Shown: one piece after another, positions 1 to 8,196 of the stretch
How the letters are laid out: each line of letters begins with the position of its first letter
Numbering within the stretch: the stretch's first letter is position 1
Source: Terriglobus roseus
Lineage (GTDB): Bacteria; Acidobacteriota; Terriglobia; Terriglobales; Acidobacteriaceae
Assembly (NCBI RefSeq): GCF_900105625.1
Contig: NZ_FNSD01000001.1
Coordinates: forward strand, 1,426,001-1,490,000
DNA length: 64,000 nucleotides
Reading direction: 5' to 3'
Position numbers and translations under genes: made by a program
Notes under the pieces: generated by a model
Seen by the model: the letters and a program-made list of their open reading frames with translations, nothing else
What the model was told of the DNA's origin: nothing
Database searches by the model: none

Positions 1-329
1 GGATCAATCTCAATCAGGCGGAATTTCCCCCTGATCTCTCCGAAGCTGCAACATCACTCAAGCGAGCATGGGGACACACCGTCTCCCGTGAAGATCTGGC
101 CATCACCCTCCTCCTGGCTCTTCACACAGAGCTGGAATACCCCGACACCACGCTCTATGACCGGTTCGAGCAACGTAGCACGTGGGCGCGCGGCAAGCAC
201 GTCCGCGTGGCCGAGGACGAAGGCTATACTGGCACCACCGCTGGGCTTACATCGGACGGTCTGCTGCGCGTCCAATGTGACGACGGCGAGACGCGCATAG
301 TAAGGCACGGCGGCGTTCGCGAGTTGTAG
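1..329 (+). CDS. birA: Biotin--[acetyl-CoA-carboxylase] ligase, C-terminal part (cut by window edge)
   Basis: An open frame enters from the left edge in frame 3 and stops at TAG 327-329. The visible part reads INLNQAEFP near the start, which matches the BirA segment following the glycine-rich biotin-binding strand (GIGINVNQ...FP). It ends with a small beta-barrel C-terminal domain (GTTAGLTSDGLLRVQ...GGVREL), typical of the SH3-like domain of biotin protein ligases. The enzyme attaches biotin to the carrier protein of acetyl-CoA carboxylase. Its stop lies 35 bp before coaX, and birA-coaX adjacency is common in bacteria. The start and any DNA-binding domain lie outside the window. Confidence 0.82.
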   Translation, partial: INLNQAEFPPDLSEAATSLKRAWGHTVSREDLAITLLLALHTELEYPDTTLYDRFEQRSTWARGKHVRVAEDEGYTGTTAGLTSDGLLRVQCDDGETRIVRHGGVREL

Positions 330-364
330 ATCACAACAACCGACGACAAGCAGAGGAGCGCCCA

Positions 365-1204
365 ATGCTGCTGGCGATCGATGTAGGTAACACCAATACC
401 GTCATGGGGCTTTACCGGCCCGCAACACCCGAAGCACCTGCTGTGCAGACGCATTGCTGGCGCATCGCAACACCCGTTCAGCGCACGCTGGACGAGCTTC
501 GTATGATCGTCCGCGGCATGTTCACGATGGACGGCGTCGACATCCAGACAGTCACCGGCATCGCAATCTCATCCGTGGTGCCGCCCATTGATTCCCTCTT
601 CCGCGATGTGATCGAGAAGCTCTTCGGCATGAAGCCGCTCTTCGTCGAACCCGGCGTAAAGACCGGCCTTCCGGTTCTGACGGATAATCCCGCAGAGGTC
701 GGCGCAGACCGCATCGTGAACTGCGTCGCAGCTTTCGAGCGCTACGGTGGACCAACCATCGTCGTCGATCTGGGCACAGCCACCACTTTCGATGTCATCT
801 CCGCGCGCGGTGAGTTCCTGGGTGGAGCCATCGCGCCGGGCCTCGGCATCAGCGCGGATGCGCTCTTCAACTCGGCCGCTCGACTGAGCCGCGTCAACAT
901 TCGTAAGCCGTTGAAGGTCATCGGCACGGGTACGGTCGACAACATCCAGATCGGCCTCTTCTATGGTTACGTCGGCCTCATCGACGGCATCTGTGACCGC
1001 ATGATTGCGGAGCTTGGGCCGGAGACAAAGGTCATCGCAACAGGCGGCTACGCGAAGCTGCTGGCGGAAAGTTCGCGCACGATAAAGCACGTGGACGAAA
1101 ACCTGACGCTGGACGGTGTACGCCTGATCTACGAGCGTAATCAGGACCGCGTCCGGCGCCGCGCGCAGGCCAACTCACAACACCATGCGAACCGCGCCGA
1201 ATAA
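365..1204 (+). CDS. coaX: Type III pantothenate kinase
   Basis: This enzyme catalyses the first step of coenzyme A synthesis, ATP-dependent phosphorylation of pantothenate. The N-terminus MLLAIDVGNTNTVMG carries the phosphate-binding loop of the ASKHA fold. VDLGTATTFDVI near residue 140 is the second nucleotide-binding motif, and GADRIVN near residue 117 is also typical. Length (279 aa) is slightly above the usual 250-270, with a basic C-terminal tail. An AGAGGAG ribosome site lies just upstream of ATG 365. The window also encodes coaE, the last step of the same pathway. Confidence 0.95.
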   Translation: MLLAIDVGNTNTVMGLYRPATPEAPAVQTHCWRIATPVQRTLDELRMIVRGMFTMDGVDIQTVTGIAISSVVPPIDSLFRDVIEKLFGMKPLFVEPGVKTGLPVLTDNPAEVGADRIVNCVAAFERYGGPTIVVDLGTATTFDVISARGEFLGGAIAPGLGISADALFNSAARLSRVNIRKPLKVIGTGTVDNIQIGLFYGYVGLIDGICDRMIAELGPETKVIATGGYAKLLAESSRTIKHVDENLTLDGVRLIYERNQDRVRRRAQANSQHHANRAE

Positions 1205-1235
1205 CATCCGCAATCACCACCCGCAAGAAGGCGCA

Positions 1236-1952
1236 GTGCAGAATTACTTCAATTACTTTACGGAAATCGAGACACGCTTCCAGGCGCGCCGCGGCAGCAT
1301 TCTGCTGCTGAGCACGCTTGACTGGGCTTTGATCGAAACATGGCGCGAGGCAGGCATTCCTCTCGAAGCCGTGCTGCGCGGCATCGACAACGCTTTCGAC
1401 AAGTACGACCAGCGATCGCAAAGGGCCGGCGGCCGTCTGCGCAAAGTGAATGGTCTGGCATGGGTCGCGCAGTCCGTGATGGAGACGACCGAGGAGATGC
1501 TGGAAGCAGCCATCGGCGGAGCAAAGCCATCCGCACAGGAACCGCAGGACAGCGGTTTTGAAGCCGCTCGTGTCGCTGCCTATCTGCACGCAAATGCTGA
1601 TGCGCTCGATGCCGCTTCCCTGCCCTCTGCATCCGCCGAAACGATCAGCAGCATCGCGGCAAAATTGCGCGCGATGGCGACGGAAGTCGCGATGCAGCAG
1701 CAGCCCGATAACGAAGCGCTCGAAGGCACGCTGACCGCGCTGGAAGAACGCATGTTCGCCGCGTTGACGTTAGGCGCCACGGAAAACGAAACGGTAAGCC
1801 TGCGAGCACAGGCAGCGCGCGAGCTTGCCCCCTACCGCGGGAAGATGAGTGCCGTGCAACTGAAGCAGGTGACCGAGCAGTTCCTGCACAAGCGCCTGAT
1901 GGAGGCGCGTGGCCTGCCACGTCTGAGCCTCTTCTACATGAGCCTCGGATGA
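1236..1952 (+). CDS. Conserved hypothetical protein between coaX and the RNA methyltransferase
   Basis: I do not recognise a characterised family. The best start is GTG 1236 (VQNYFNYFTEIETRF), preceded by AGAAGG, giving 238 aa. An ATG at 1185 in the same frame would overlap coaX by 20 bp and looks less likely. The protein is soluble with no signal peptide or membrane segment. The first 90 residues (EIETRFQARRG, LSTLDWALIETWREAGIPL, AFDKYDQR) look well ordered. Then comes an Ala-rich linker, and the second half is mainly amphipathic helix (LRAMATEVAMQ, LEERMFAALT). Its stop overlaps the next start (ATGA), so translation is probably coupled to the RNA methyltransferase. An RNA- or ribosome-linked role is only a guess from position. 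Confidence 0.8.
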   Translation: MQNYFNYFTEIETRFQARRGSILLLSTLDWALIETWREAGIPLEAVLRGIDNAFDKYDQRSQRAGGRLRKVNGLAWVAQSVMETTEEMLEAAIGGAKPSAQEPQDSGFEAARVAAYLHANADALDAASLPSASAETISSIAAKLRAMATEVAMQQQPDNEALEGTLTALEERMFAALTLGATENETVSLRAQAARELAPYRGKMSAVQLKQVTEQFLHKRLMEARGLPRLSLFYMSLG

Positions 1953-3160
1953 AGCCTCAACACAGTTCGCCAGAGAGCGTCCTCACCGCGATCACCAGTG
2001 CCCTCGAGGAGCGTACCGTGCCGCTCTGCCAGCACTTTGGAGAGTGCGGTGGTTGCCAGCTGCAGCATCTGCCGCAGGCATCGCAACTGACGGCAAAGCA
2101 GGCAATGCTACTTGACGTGCTGAAGCGTGCCGGCGTCGCGACGCTGCCGGAGATACAGGCCCACGCAGCCAAACCTTGGCACTATCGCAACCGTGTCCGC
2201 CTGCGTGTCGACGGCAACGAAATCGGCTACAGCCGAAGAGCGAGCAACGAATTCCTGCCTATCGGCATGTGTCCCATCGCGTCTCCACTACTCTTACAGA
2301 TGGCGATGACGGCTCGCGACCTGGTCCGGATCGGTACCGTGCAGTGGCCCACAGCCACGAGCACCATCGAATTCTTCTGCGACAGCGAAGAACGAAGTGT
2401 GCAGCTGTCGCTTCAGCTCGATGCAACGGTTGGCACTGTCGAACGTGATGCGCCGCGCCACCTGCGCGCTCTGTGCGAAGCATTGCATGCGCGGCACCCA
2501 CAACTCATCGGTGCAGGACTATCCGTCGGCGGCACACCCGATCCAAAGCAGACGCGCCGCGTACAGGAGAGCATTCGCGTTGAAATCGCACGCTGGGGCT
2601 CGCAACAACTCACCTACTCTGTACGAGGCCGGGACTATGCGATTACGCGCAACGCCTTCTTCCAGGTGAATCGCTTCCTCACCGCAACCATGGTGGATCT
2701 CGTCGTTGGCGATCGTAGAGGGTCACTCGCGTTCGATCTCTTCGCTGGCGCCGGCCTCTTCTCTGTGCCCCTGACCGAGCGATTCGATCAGGTCATCGCG
2801 GTCGAGATCGGGGAACCTGCCGCAAGCGATCTTGCAGCGCATCTTCGCGCGTGCGGACCTCAGCACCAGGCACGTCGCAGTACAACGCGCGACTTCCTAC
2901 AGAAAGAAGCACCACGCATCGCGCAGCGTCCCGATCTGGTACTGCTCGATCCGCCACGCGCAGGCCTTGGTGCCCCGACGGTGAATGCCCTGGCCCGAAC
3001 TGGCACGCGTGAGATCGTCTATGTCTCATGCGACGCAGGAACCTTCGCGCGTGACGCAAGGTCACTGCTAGAATCCGGCTACACTCTGACAACGTTGCAT
3101 CTGCTCGACCTCTTTCCCCAGACCTTTCATACCGAAACCATCGCGGTCTTCCGTCTCTGA
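1949..3160 (+). CDS. rlmD: 23S rRNA (uracil-5-)-methyltransferase, RlmD/RumA family, lacking the TRAM domain
   Basis: SAM-dependent m5U RNA methyltransferase. An iron-sulphur cluster site is visible: C27-x5-C33-G-G-C36, with a fourth Cys in GMCPIASPLL near residue 108. The SAM motif is DLFAGAGLFSVPL and the catalytic motifs are LLDPPRAGLG and YVSCDAGTFARD, where the Cys of SCD is the nucleophile. The C-terminus (LLDLFPQTFHTETIAVFRL) is canonical. The roughly 60-residue N-terminal TRAM RNA-binding domain usual in RumA is absent: the cluster Cys starts at residue 27. The family is sure; whether the target is U1939, U747 or tRNA U54 cannot be read from the sequence. The start overlaps the previous stop by 4 bp. 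Confidence 0.88.
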   Translation: MKPQHSSPESVLTAITSALEERTVPLCQHFGECGGCQLQHLPQASQLTAKQAMLLDVLKRAGVATLPEIQAHAAKPWHYRNRVRLRVDGNEIGYSRRASNEFLPIGMCPIASPLLLQMAMTARDLVRIGTVQWPTATSTIEFFCDSEERSVQLSLQLDATVGTVERDAPRHLRALCEALHARHPQLIGAGLSVGGTPDPKQTRRVQESIRVEIARWGSQQLTYSVRGRDYAITRNAFFQVNRFLTATMVDLVVGDRRGSLAFDLFAGAGLFSVPLTERFDQVIAVEIGEPAASDLAAHLRACGPQHQARRSTTRDFLQKEAPRIAQRPDLVLLDPPRAGLGAPTVNALARTGTREIVYVSCDAGTFARDARSLLESGYTLTTLHLLDLFPQTFHTETIAVFRL

Positions 3161-3184
3161 CGGCCCCGCGAGGAGGCCTGCCGG

Positions 3185-5974
3185 ATGACCGAACGCGCCG
3201 CAACGAAAGATCGCGGCGCACACAGCCTTCTGCTGCCAGAGACCCCGGCGCATCCCGCGCGCTTCTCCCGCATTGCACCGCTGCATCTACGTAACAATCC
3301 CATGCTTTTGCTGGCCGTCTGCTTCGCCGCGGGAATCCTGTGCCGCAACCGGTGGCAGCCGGCCTCGCAGATGATCCTGGTCTGCTGCGCCTTCCTGGCC
3401 ATCGCATTCGTTGCGAGGACTCGCGTACCTCGGCTTGCATGGTTCACCACCGGCATACTCTGGGTTGCGCTTGGCTGGGCCAATGCAGTTCTTCAACCCA
3501 GTGTGCAGGACGCGTCTCTGTTGCGCTACGAGGACGAGCTGCAACGAACGATGGAGGCTCGCGTCGTGTCGGTTCGACATCTCCCGCCGCGTGCTGCAGG
3601 CTCCGAGGTCACCACGTCGGGGACAAAGAGCGATGAAGCGAATGACGCTGAGAGTCGCGATACCTCGCGGCAGGCGACCGAGGTGTTGGAAGTGCAGGTG
3701 CTCGCGATAGAGGACGTGACACCGGATGTGTCACGCATGGTAGCCCTGCGCGGTGGCGCCGTTCTCACACTGCTGCATCGCGAGGACCAGCGCAACGTCG
3801 ATGTCCCCTGCGGTGCCACCATCCGAGCAACAGTGCGACTGCATGCGCCGCAACGCTACCTTGACCCGGGCGTCTGGTCCTACGCGGATGCGTTGCAGGC
3901 ATGCGGTATCACAGCCGAAAGCTCAGTCAACACAGCGACAGTGCGCTTGCTGGAACAGAATCACATCCCGGCAAGCTGCCGTTTTGCAGCAGCGCAGCAG
4001 TGGTCCTCCACGCGTCTGTCACAGCTAAGTCGAAGCTCTGCGCTTGCCGGTCTGCCAAGCTTTGTGCGGCTCACGTCCAGTGACATGGCGATGCTGACGG
4101 CCATGCTCTTCGGCGACCGCACCTTGTTGCAGCGAAGCGTCCGCACCGCCTTTGAACGCACAGGCTCGTTTCATCTCTTCGTCGTGGCAGGCATGCATGT
4201 CGCTGTGCTGATGGCTGCACTGTTTGGAGCGCTGCAGCGAATGCGAGTACCGCGATGGGCATCAGCTCTGCTTGCGGTCACTACGACCTCCGCGTATGCC
4301 TTCCTCACCGGCTTCGGTCAGCCCGTGCAGCGAGCGCTGCTGATGTCGTCTGTCTACCTGCTCATTCGGCTTATAGGCCGCCAGCGCAGTGCGCTCAACG
4401 CGCTCGGGGCCGCCATCCTGGTCATGCTGGCTCTGCGTCCGGACGCGTTGGCGGAGGCAGGCTTTCAGATGACGGTGCTTGCCATCTTCGCGATCGCAGG
4501 CATCGCCATCCCGATCAGCGAACGTACCGTGGCGCCATTTGCACGCGCTCTGCGCGACATCGGCACGGTGCGCAACGATCCGTATCTGCAGCCTCGCCTG
4601 ACGCAGATGCGCGTGGCGCTGCGCTGGTTCGGCCGCTCCATTGCCTCACGACGGCTCCCGCAAACACGGACGACGTGGCTGCAAGGGATGCCGGCGCTGC
4701 TCATGCGCGGCGCACTCATGCTGTGCGAACTTGTCCTGATCACGTTGGTTGCAGAGATCGTCATGGCACTGCCTATGGCAATGTACTTCCATCGCGTCAC
4801 GCCCTTCGCCGCGCCGGCCAACCTGCTGGCCCTGCCGCTGGTCGGCGTGTTGATGGCCTGCGCCGTTACGACGTTCCTCGCATCGCTGATCCATCCGGTG
4901 CTGGCAGTCCCGCCTGCCGCACTAACGGCGCTGTCGCTTCATGCCGTCACGTTCCTCATCCATCGGTTGAGCAGCTTCCATGCAGCCGATCTGCGCACAC
5001 CCTCGCCGGAGTTGCGGTTTGCATGGATAGCATTCTTCGTTTGGTGTGCCGCGATCTATCTCCTGCATCTTGCAGCGCGCAGCGCTGGACTGACCGCTCT
5101 CGCTCTCGTCCCGATAGGCCTGTTGCTCGTTCTCTATCCGCACGCGCCACGATTGCATCCGGGCAGCCTGGAGTTCACCGCGATCGACGTCGGCCAGGGT
5201 GATTCGCTGCTGCTCGTCTCACCCGATGCAAAGACCATGCTGATCGATGCGGGTGGCCCCACGGGAACCGCCGCGCCATCGGATGAGAACACCTTCGATG
5301 TCGGAGAAGAAGTCGTCTCGCCCTATCTCTGGTCACGCGGCCTTCGCAGACTGGACGCGCTCGTGCTGACCCATGCCCATAGTGACCACATCGGAGGCAC
5401 ACTCGCCGTTCTGCGCAATTTCCAGCCGCATGAATTATGGCTCAGTGTTGATGCCGATTCAACACAGCTTCGTGCGCTTTTAAGCGCGGCGGCAGCACGG
5501 AAAATCACGGTGCGCCATCTTCATGCAGGTGATCGAAATGGGTGGGGTGGCACTGACATTCGCGTGCTCAGTCCTGCAGCGAACGGGCCGTCTGGAAAGC
5601 CATCGACCAACGACGACTCCCTCGTGCTGCGCATCGACTATGGAAAGTCTTCTGTCCTCTCCGAAGGCGACGCGGAGCGCACCTCCGAGTCCGCAATGGT
5701 CGCCGCGCACCTCTTGCCAGTCACTCTCCTAAAGGTTGGCCATCACGGCAGTACCACCTCGACCTCCGCGGAATTTCTCGGCGCCCTTCACCCCGTCGCA
5801 GCAGTGATCTCCTGTGGTCTTGGAAACCGCTTTGGCCATCCGCGCGCACCGATACTGGAACGCTTACAGGCAGCGCATGTCCACACATCACGAACCGATG
5901 ACATGGGTGCCGTCCAGTACCTGCTGAGCGCCGATGGAAGCATCGAGACCCGCATTCTTGCGTCTTATCGTTAG
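3185..5974 (+). CDS. comEC: DNA internalisation-related competence protein ComEC/Rec2
   Basis: Inner-membrane channel for single-stranded DNA uptake in natural transformation. The 929 aa cover the expected layout. Hydrophobic helices and an OB-fold-like region (DUF4131) occupy about residues 35-260. The polytopic Competence domain lies at about 290-650, starting near LTAMLFGDRTLLQRSVRTAF. A C-terminal metallo-beta-lactamase domain starts at FTAIDVGQGDSLLLVS and has the metal motif HAHSDH near residue 730. GAGGAGG precedes ATG 3185. No frameshift or missing motif is seen, so this gene looks intact, whereas dprA near 60 kb is interrupted. Confidence 0.93.
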   Translation: MTERAATKDRGAHSLLLPETPAHPARFSRIAPLHLRNNPMLLLAVCFAAGILCRNRWQPASQMILVCCAFLAIAFVARTRVPRLAWFTTGILWVALGWANAVLQPSVQDASLLRYEDELQRTMEARVVSVRHLPPRAAGSEVTTSGTKSDEANDAESRDTSRQATEVLEVQVLAIEDVTPDVSRMVALRGGAVLTLLHREDQRNVDVPCGATIRATVRLHAPQRYLDPGVWSYADALQACGITAESSVNTATVRLLEQNHIPASCRFAAAQQWSSTRLSQLSRSSALAGLPSFVRLTSSDMAMLTAMLFGDRTLLQRSVRTAFERTGSFHLFVVAGMHVAVLMAALFGALQRMRVPRWASALLAVTTTSAYAFLTGFGQPVQRALLMSSVYLLIRLIGRQRSALNALGAAILVMLALRPDALAEAGFQMTVLAIFAIAGIAIPISERTVAPFARALRDIGTVRNDPYLQPRLTQMRVALRWFGRSIASRRLPQTRTTWLQGMPALLMRGALMLCELVLITLVAEIVMALPMAMYFHRVTPFAAPANLLALPLVGVLMACAVTTFLASLIHPVLAVPPAALTALSLHAVTFLIHRLSSFHAADLRTPSPELRFAWIAFFVWCAAIYLLHLAARSAGLTALALVPIGLLLVLYPHAPRLHPGSLEFTAIDVGQGDSLLLVSPDAKTMLIDAGGPTGTAAPSDENTFDVGEEVVSPYLWSRGLRRLDALVLTHAHSDHIGGTLAVLRNFQPHELWLSVDADSTQLRALLSAAAARKITVRHLHAGDRNGWGGTDIRVLSPAANGPSGKPSTNDDSLVLRIDYGKSSVLSEGDAERTSESAMVAAHLLPVTLLKVGHHGSTTSTSAEFLGALHPVAAVISCGLGNRFGHPRAPILERLQAAHVHTSRTDDMGAVQYLLSADGSIETRILASYR

Positions 5975-6002
5975 CGCCTTCTAGCAGCAAAGGAGCGGAC
6001 TT

Positions 6003-6293
6003 ATGACTGAACCTCAGCGCTCATCCTCAGCAGACCTGCCGATACCGGAGCGGACCGAAACCGAACGCATCGCGGAAGAGCGCAAGTTGCTGCGACGCCT
6101 GCAGATGATGATGAACATGATCATGCAGGTCATCGCACAGGACGCTTCGCTGACGATCGAGGAAGCTTCTCAAATGATTGCGGACAGTCGCGAAGCTGCA
6201 CTGAGCATGTTCCCCGGTAAAGAGCTCGCGTACGACCTTATCTGGAAGCCGCGCTTCCAGCGATTAATGCTGGAACGCTTTCGCCTCCAATAG
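6003..6293 (+). CDS. Small conserved-looking hypothetical protein
   Basis: A 96-aa soluble protein with an AAGGAG ribosome site before ATG 6003, 28 bp after comEC and on the same strand. The first 20 residues look disordered. The rest is helical: a charged segment (ERIAEERKLLRRLQ), a Met-rich stretch (MMMNMIMQVIAQ), an acidic helix (LTIEEASQMIADSREAALSM) and a short basic C-terminus (WKPRFQRLMLERF). I recognise no characterised family. The strong ribosome site and position suggest co-transcription with comEC, but a role in competence is not shown. Confidence 0.75.
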   Translation: MTEPQRSSSADLPIPERTETERIAEERKLLRRLQMMMNMIMQVIAQDASLTIEEASQMIADSREAALSMFPGKELAYDLIWKPRFQRLMLERFRLQ

Positions 6294-6299
6294 CTCTCT

Positions 6300-7190
6300 T
6301 CAGCCGACCCCGTGGCTGCGGAGTGCATACGAGATCGCCTCAAGCGTGCGCTCGGGCGGCACGTCGGTTGGCACCGGCACACCCATCTTCACGCACAGTG
6401 CGTCGAGCAGTCTCGACCCAAGCATCGCACGCCGTTCCATCGGCAATGCCGGCGCGCGTGCCAGAAAGCTGTCGGTGACATGCAGGTCATCGGCGGATAG
6501 AAGAGTCAGGCGGTCCGCGGCAATGCCGATCGCCACAGGTGCCGGAGCCGCAGGCGTTCCGTACAAGTTCGAAGGGAATGTCCGACTGACCGGCAGACCG
6601 ATGTATCCGCCGAACTCATCCGTGCGTTCATGCACCACGATGGTGTCGGCGACCAGGTCGCCCAACCGCTTGTTCTGCCGCGTGCAAAGGATCGAAATGA
6701 CGCCAACGAGATACATACCCGGCACCGCATCCACCACGCGCAGCAGGTTTCGCGCCAGCGCCTCGAAGAACGTAATCTGCCGTCCGCTGTCCTTGATCAC
6801 CCGGATCTTCAGTGCGCGTTTGCCCGGCGTCTGACCGTTGCGAAATGCTTCAAACAGCGAAAAGTATCCCCAGTACAGGACGAAATAAAACAGGATGACC
6901 CCTGCAGTGAACCACTTCGCCGCAGTGGACGACATATGGTCGAGCGCGCCCGCCTTCATACCCGCACTAAAGGCGAGGACCAGGATCAGCACCAGCACGA
7001 GGTTCGCCGCAAACTGTATTAGCAAGTCCAGAGCACCCGCGAGGAAGCGACTGCCAAGCCCAGCCAGCGGAAAGCGCAGCTCAACCTGCTCCGGCGTCTC
7101 AATGCCGTGCTCTTCCACAACTTCGGAAGGCACGGTAAATTCGCTTCCCCAACCTTGGCTGTTCACGTGACGAAAGGTCTCCGGTAGCAT
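6300..7190 (-). CDS. RDD family membrane protein
   Basis: A 296-aa inner-membrane protein. The RDD domain begins near residue 40 (VELRFPLAGLGSRFLAGALD), with the diagnostic Arg and Asp of the first helix. Hydrophobic segments follow (LVLVLILVLAFSAG, WFTAGVILFYFVLYWGYFSLF) and the second Asp-bearing helix comes after RNLLRVVDAVPGMYLVG. The C-terminal 80 residues are soluble. The start at 7190 (MLPETF) is uncertain: GTG 7166 or GTG near 7133 would leave more room before the divergent SpoIIM-like gene, which starts only 7 bp away. RDD proteins often travel with SpoIIM, MoxR and DUF58 genes, as here. The molecular function is unknown. Confidence 0.85.
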   Translation of the reverse strand: MLPETFRHVNSQGWGSEFTVPSEVVEEHGIETPEQVELRFPLAGLGSRFLAGALDLLIQFAANLVLVLILVLAFSAGMKAGALDHMSSTAAKWFTAGVILFYFVLYWGYFSLFEAFRNGQTPGKRALKIRVIKDSGRQITFFEALARNLLRVVDAVPGMYLVGVISILCTRQNKRLGDLVADTIVVHERTDEFGGYIGLPVSRTFPSNLYGTPAAPAPVAIGIAADRLTLLSADDLHVTDSFLARAPALPMERRAMLGSRLLDALCVKMGVPVPTDVPPERTLEAISYALRSHGVG

Positions 7191-7197
7191 CCAGTGT

Positions 7198-8196
7198 ATG
7201 GTCTCCAACGGCTGGATCGCGGTGCGACGTGCAGACTGGGAGCGGCTCGATGCACTCACCCGCGAGGTGGAAACGCGCGGCCTGAAGGCCATGACCGCAC
7301 AGGATCTTCGTGACTTCGGCCTGCTCTATCGCCGAGCTGCCGCTGACCTGACCGCCGTCCGTGCGGACCGAACAGCACAGCCCCTGGCCGAGCATTTAAA
7401 TCGGCTCGTGTCCCGAGCACACAACCATGTCTACAGCGGCCAGCGCACCAGCATCTTGAGTGTGTGGCGGTTTCTTTCGGTGGACTACCCACGCCTCTTC
7501 CGGCGACTATGGCCTTACGTCGCCGCCTCGCTCGCACTCTGCCTCCTCGGGGCTCTACTGGGAACGCTGGAGTCCATCGCACGGCCGCAGTTTATGCGTG
7601 CAACACTGGGCCCAGAGATGGTTGCCACCATCGAGCGGCATGAGATGTGGACGAAGAGTGTTGTCAGCGCGAAGCCGCAAGAGTCCAGCTTTATCATGAC
7701 GAACAACATCACCGTCACATTCATGGTCTTCGCGGGCGGCATCGCCGCAGGTTTGCCGACGATCTTCATGCTCTTCTGGAACGGCATGAGCGTTGGCATC
7801 ATCGCCACCGCATGCAGGCAGCATGGCATGGCACTCGACCTTTGGAGCTTCGTCGCGGCTCACGGTGCACTCGAACTGCCAAGCATCTTCATCGCCGGCG
7901 GCGCTGGTCTTCGCATCGCAAGCGGTCTGCTCTTTCCGGGGTCACTGTCGCGCCGCAATGCCCTTGCGCAGGCTGGTGGCGAGGCCGTCCGACTGCTCGC
8001 CGGAACCATTCCCATGCTCTTCGTCGCGGGCATTCTCGAAGCATTCCTATCGCCGACATCCGCACCACGCGCCGTAAAGTTTTCCGTCTGCGCCCTGCTG
8101 CTGATATGCCTCGCCTACTGGCTAAGCGAGGGTGGCCGCGCTCGCGGGGAGAACTCTCAAGAGCTGCCAGAAGGAGCCGTTGCAGGAGCTGCCTAG
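7198..8196 (+). CDS. SpoIIM-like (DUF95) integral membrane protein
   Basis: A 332-aa polytopic protein of the stage II sporulation protein M family. The N-terminal cytoplasmic part (WERLDALTREVETRGL, LLYRRAAADLTAVRAD) is the usual helical lead-in. Five or six hydrophobic segments follow, including LWPYVAASLALCLLGALLG, VTFMVFAGGIAAGLPTIFML and FSVCALLLICLAYWL. HGALELPSIFIAGGAGL is the conserved family motif. Nothing else here points to sporulation, so this is the membrane partner commonly found beside RDD and MoxR/DUF58 genes. Its stop shares the tetranucleotide CTAG (8193-8196) with the convergent DUF58 gene. Confidence 0.85.
   Translation: MVSNGWIAVRRADWERLDALTREVETRGLKAMTAQDLRDFGLLYRRAAADLTAVRADRTAQPLAEHLNRLVSRAHNHVYSGQRTSILSVWRFLSVDYPRLFRRLWPYVAASLALCLLGALLGTLESIARPQFMRATLGPEMVATIERHEMWTKSVVSAKPQESSFIMTNNITVTFMVFAGGIAAGLPTIFMLFWNGMSVGIIATACRQHGMALDLWSFVAAHGALELPSIFIAGGAGLRIASGLLFPGSLSRRNALAQAGGEAVRLLAGTIPMLFVAGILEAFLSPTSAPRAVKFSVCALLLICLAYWLSEGGRARGENSQELPEGAVAGAA

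Noticed and set aside
4255-5202. 315-codon open frame inside comEC on the same strand
   Set aside because: It is a frame shadow: Arg/His/Ala-rich, no fold, fully covered by the clear ComEC reading.
7198-8196. SpoIIM as a sign of sporulation
   Set aside because: No other sporulation gene is present, and the family is widespread in non-sporing bacteria beside RDD and MoxR genes.
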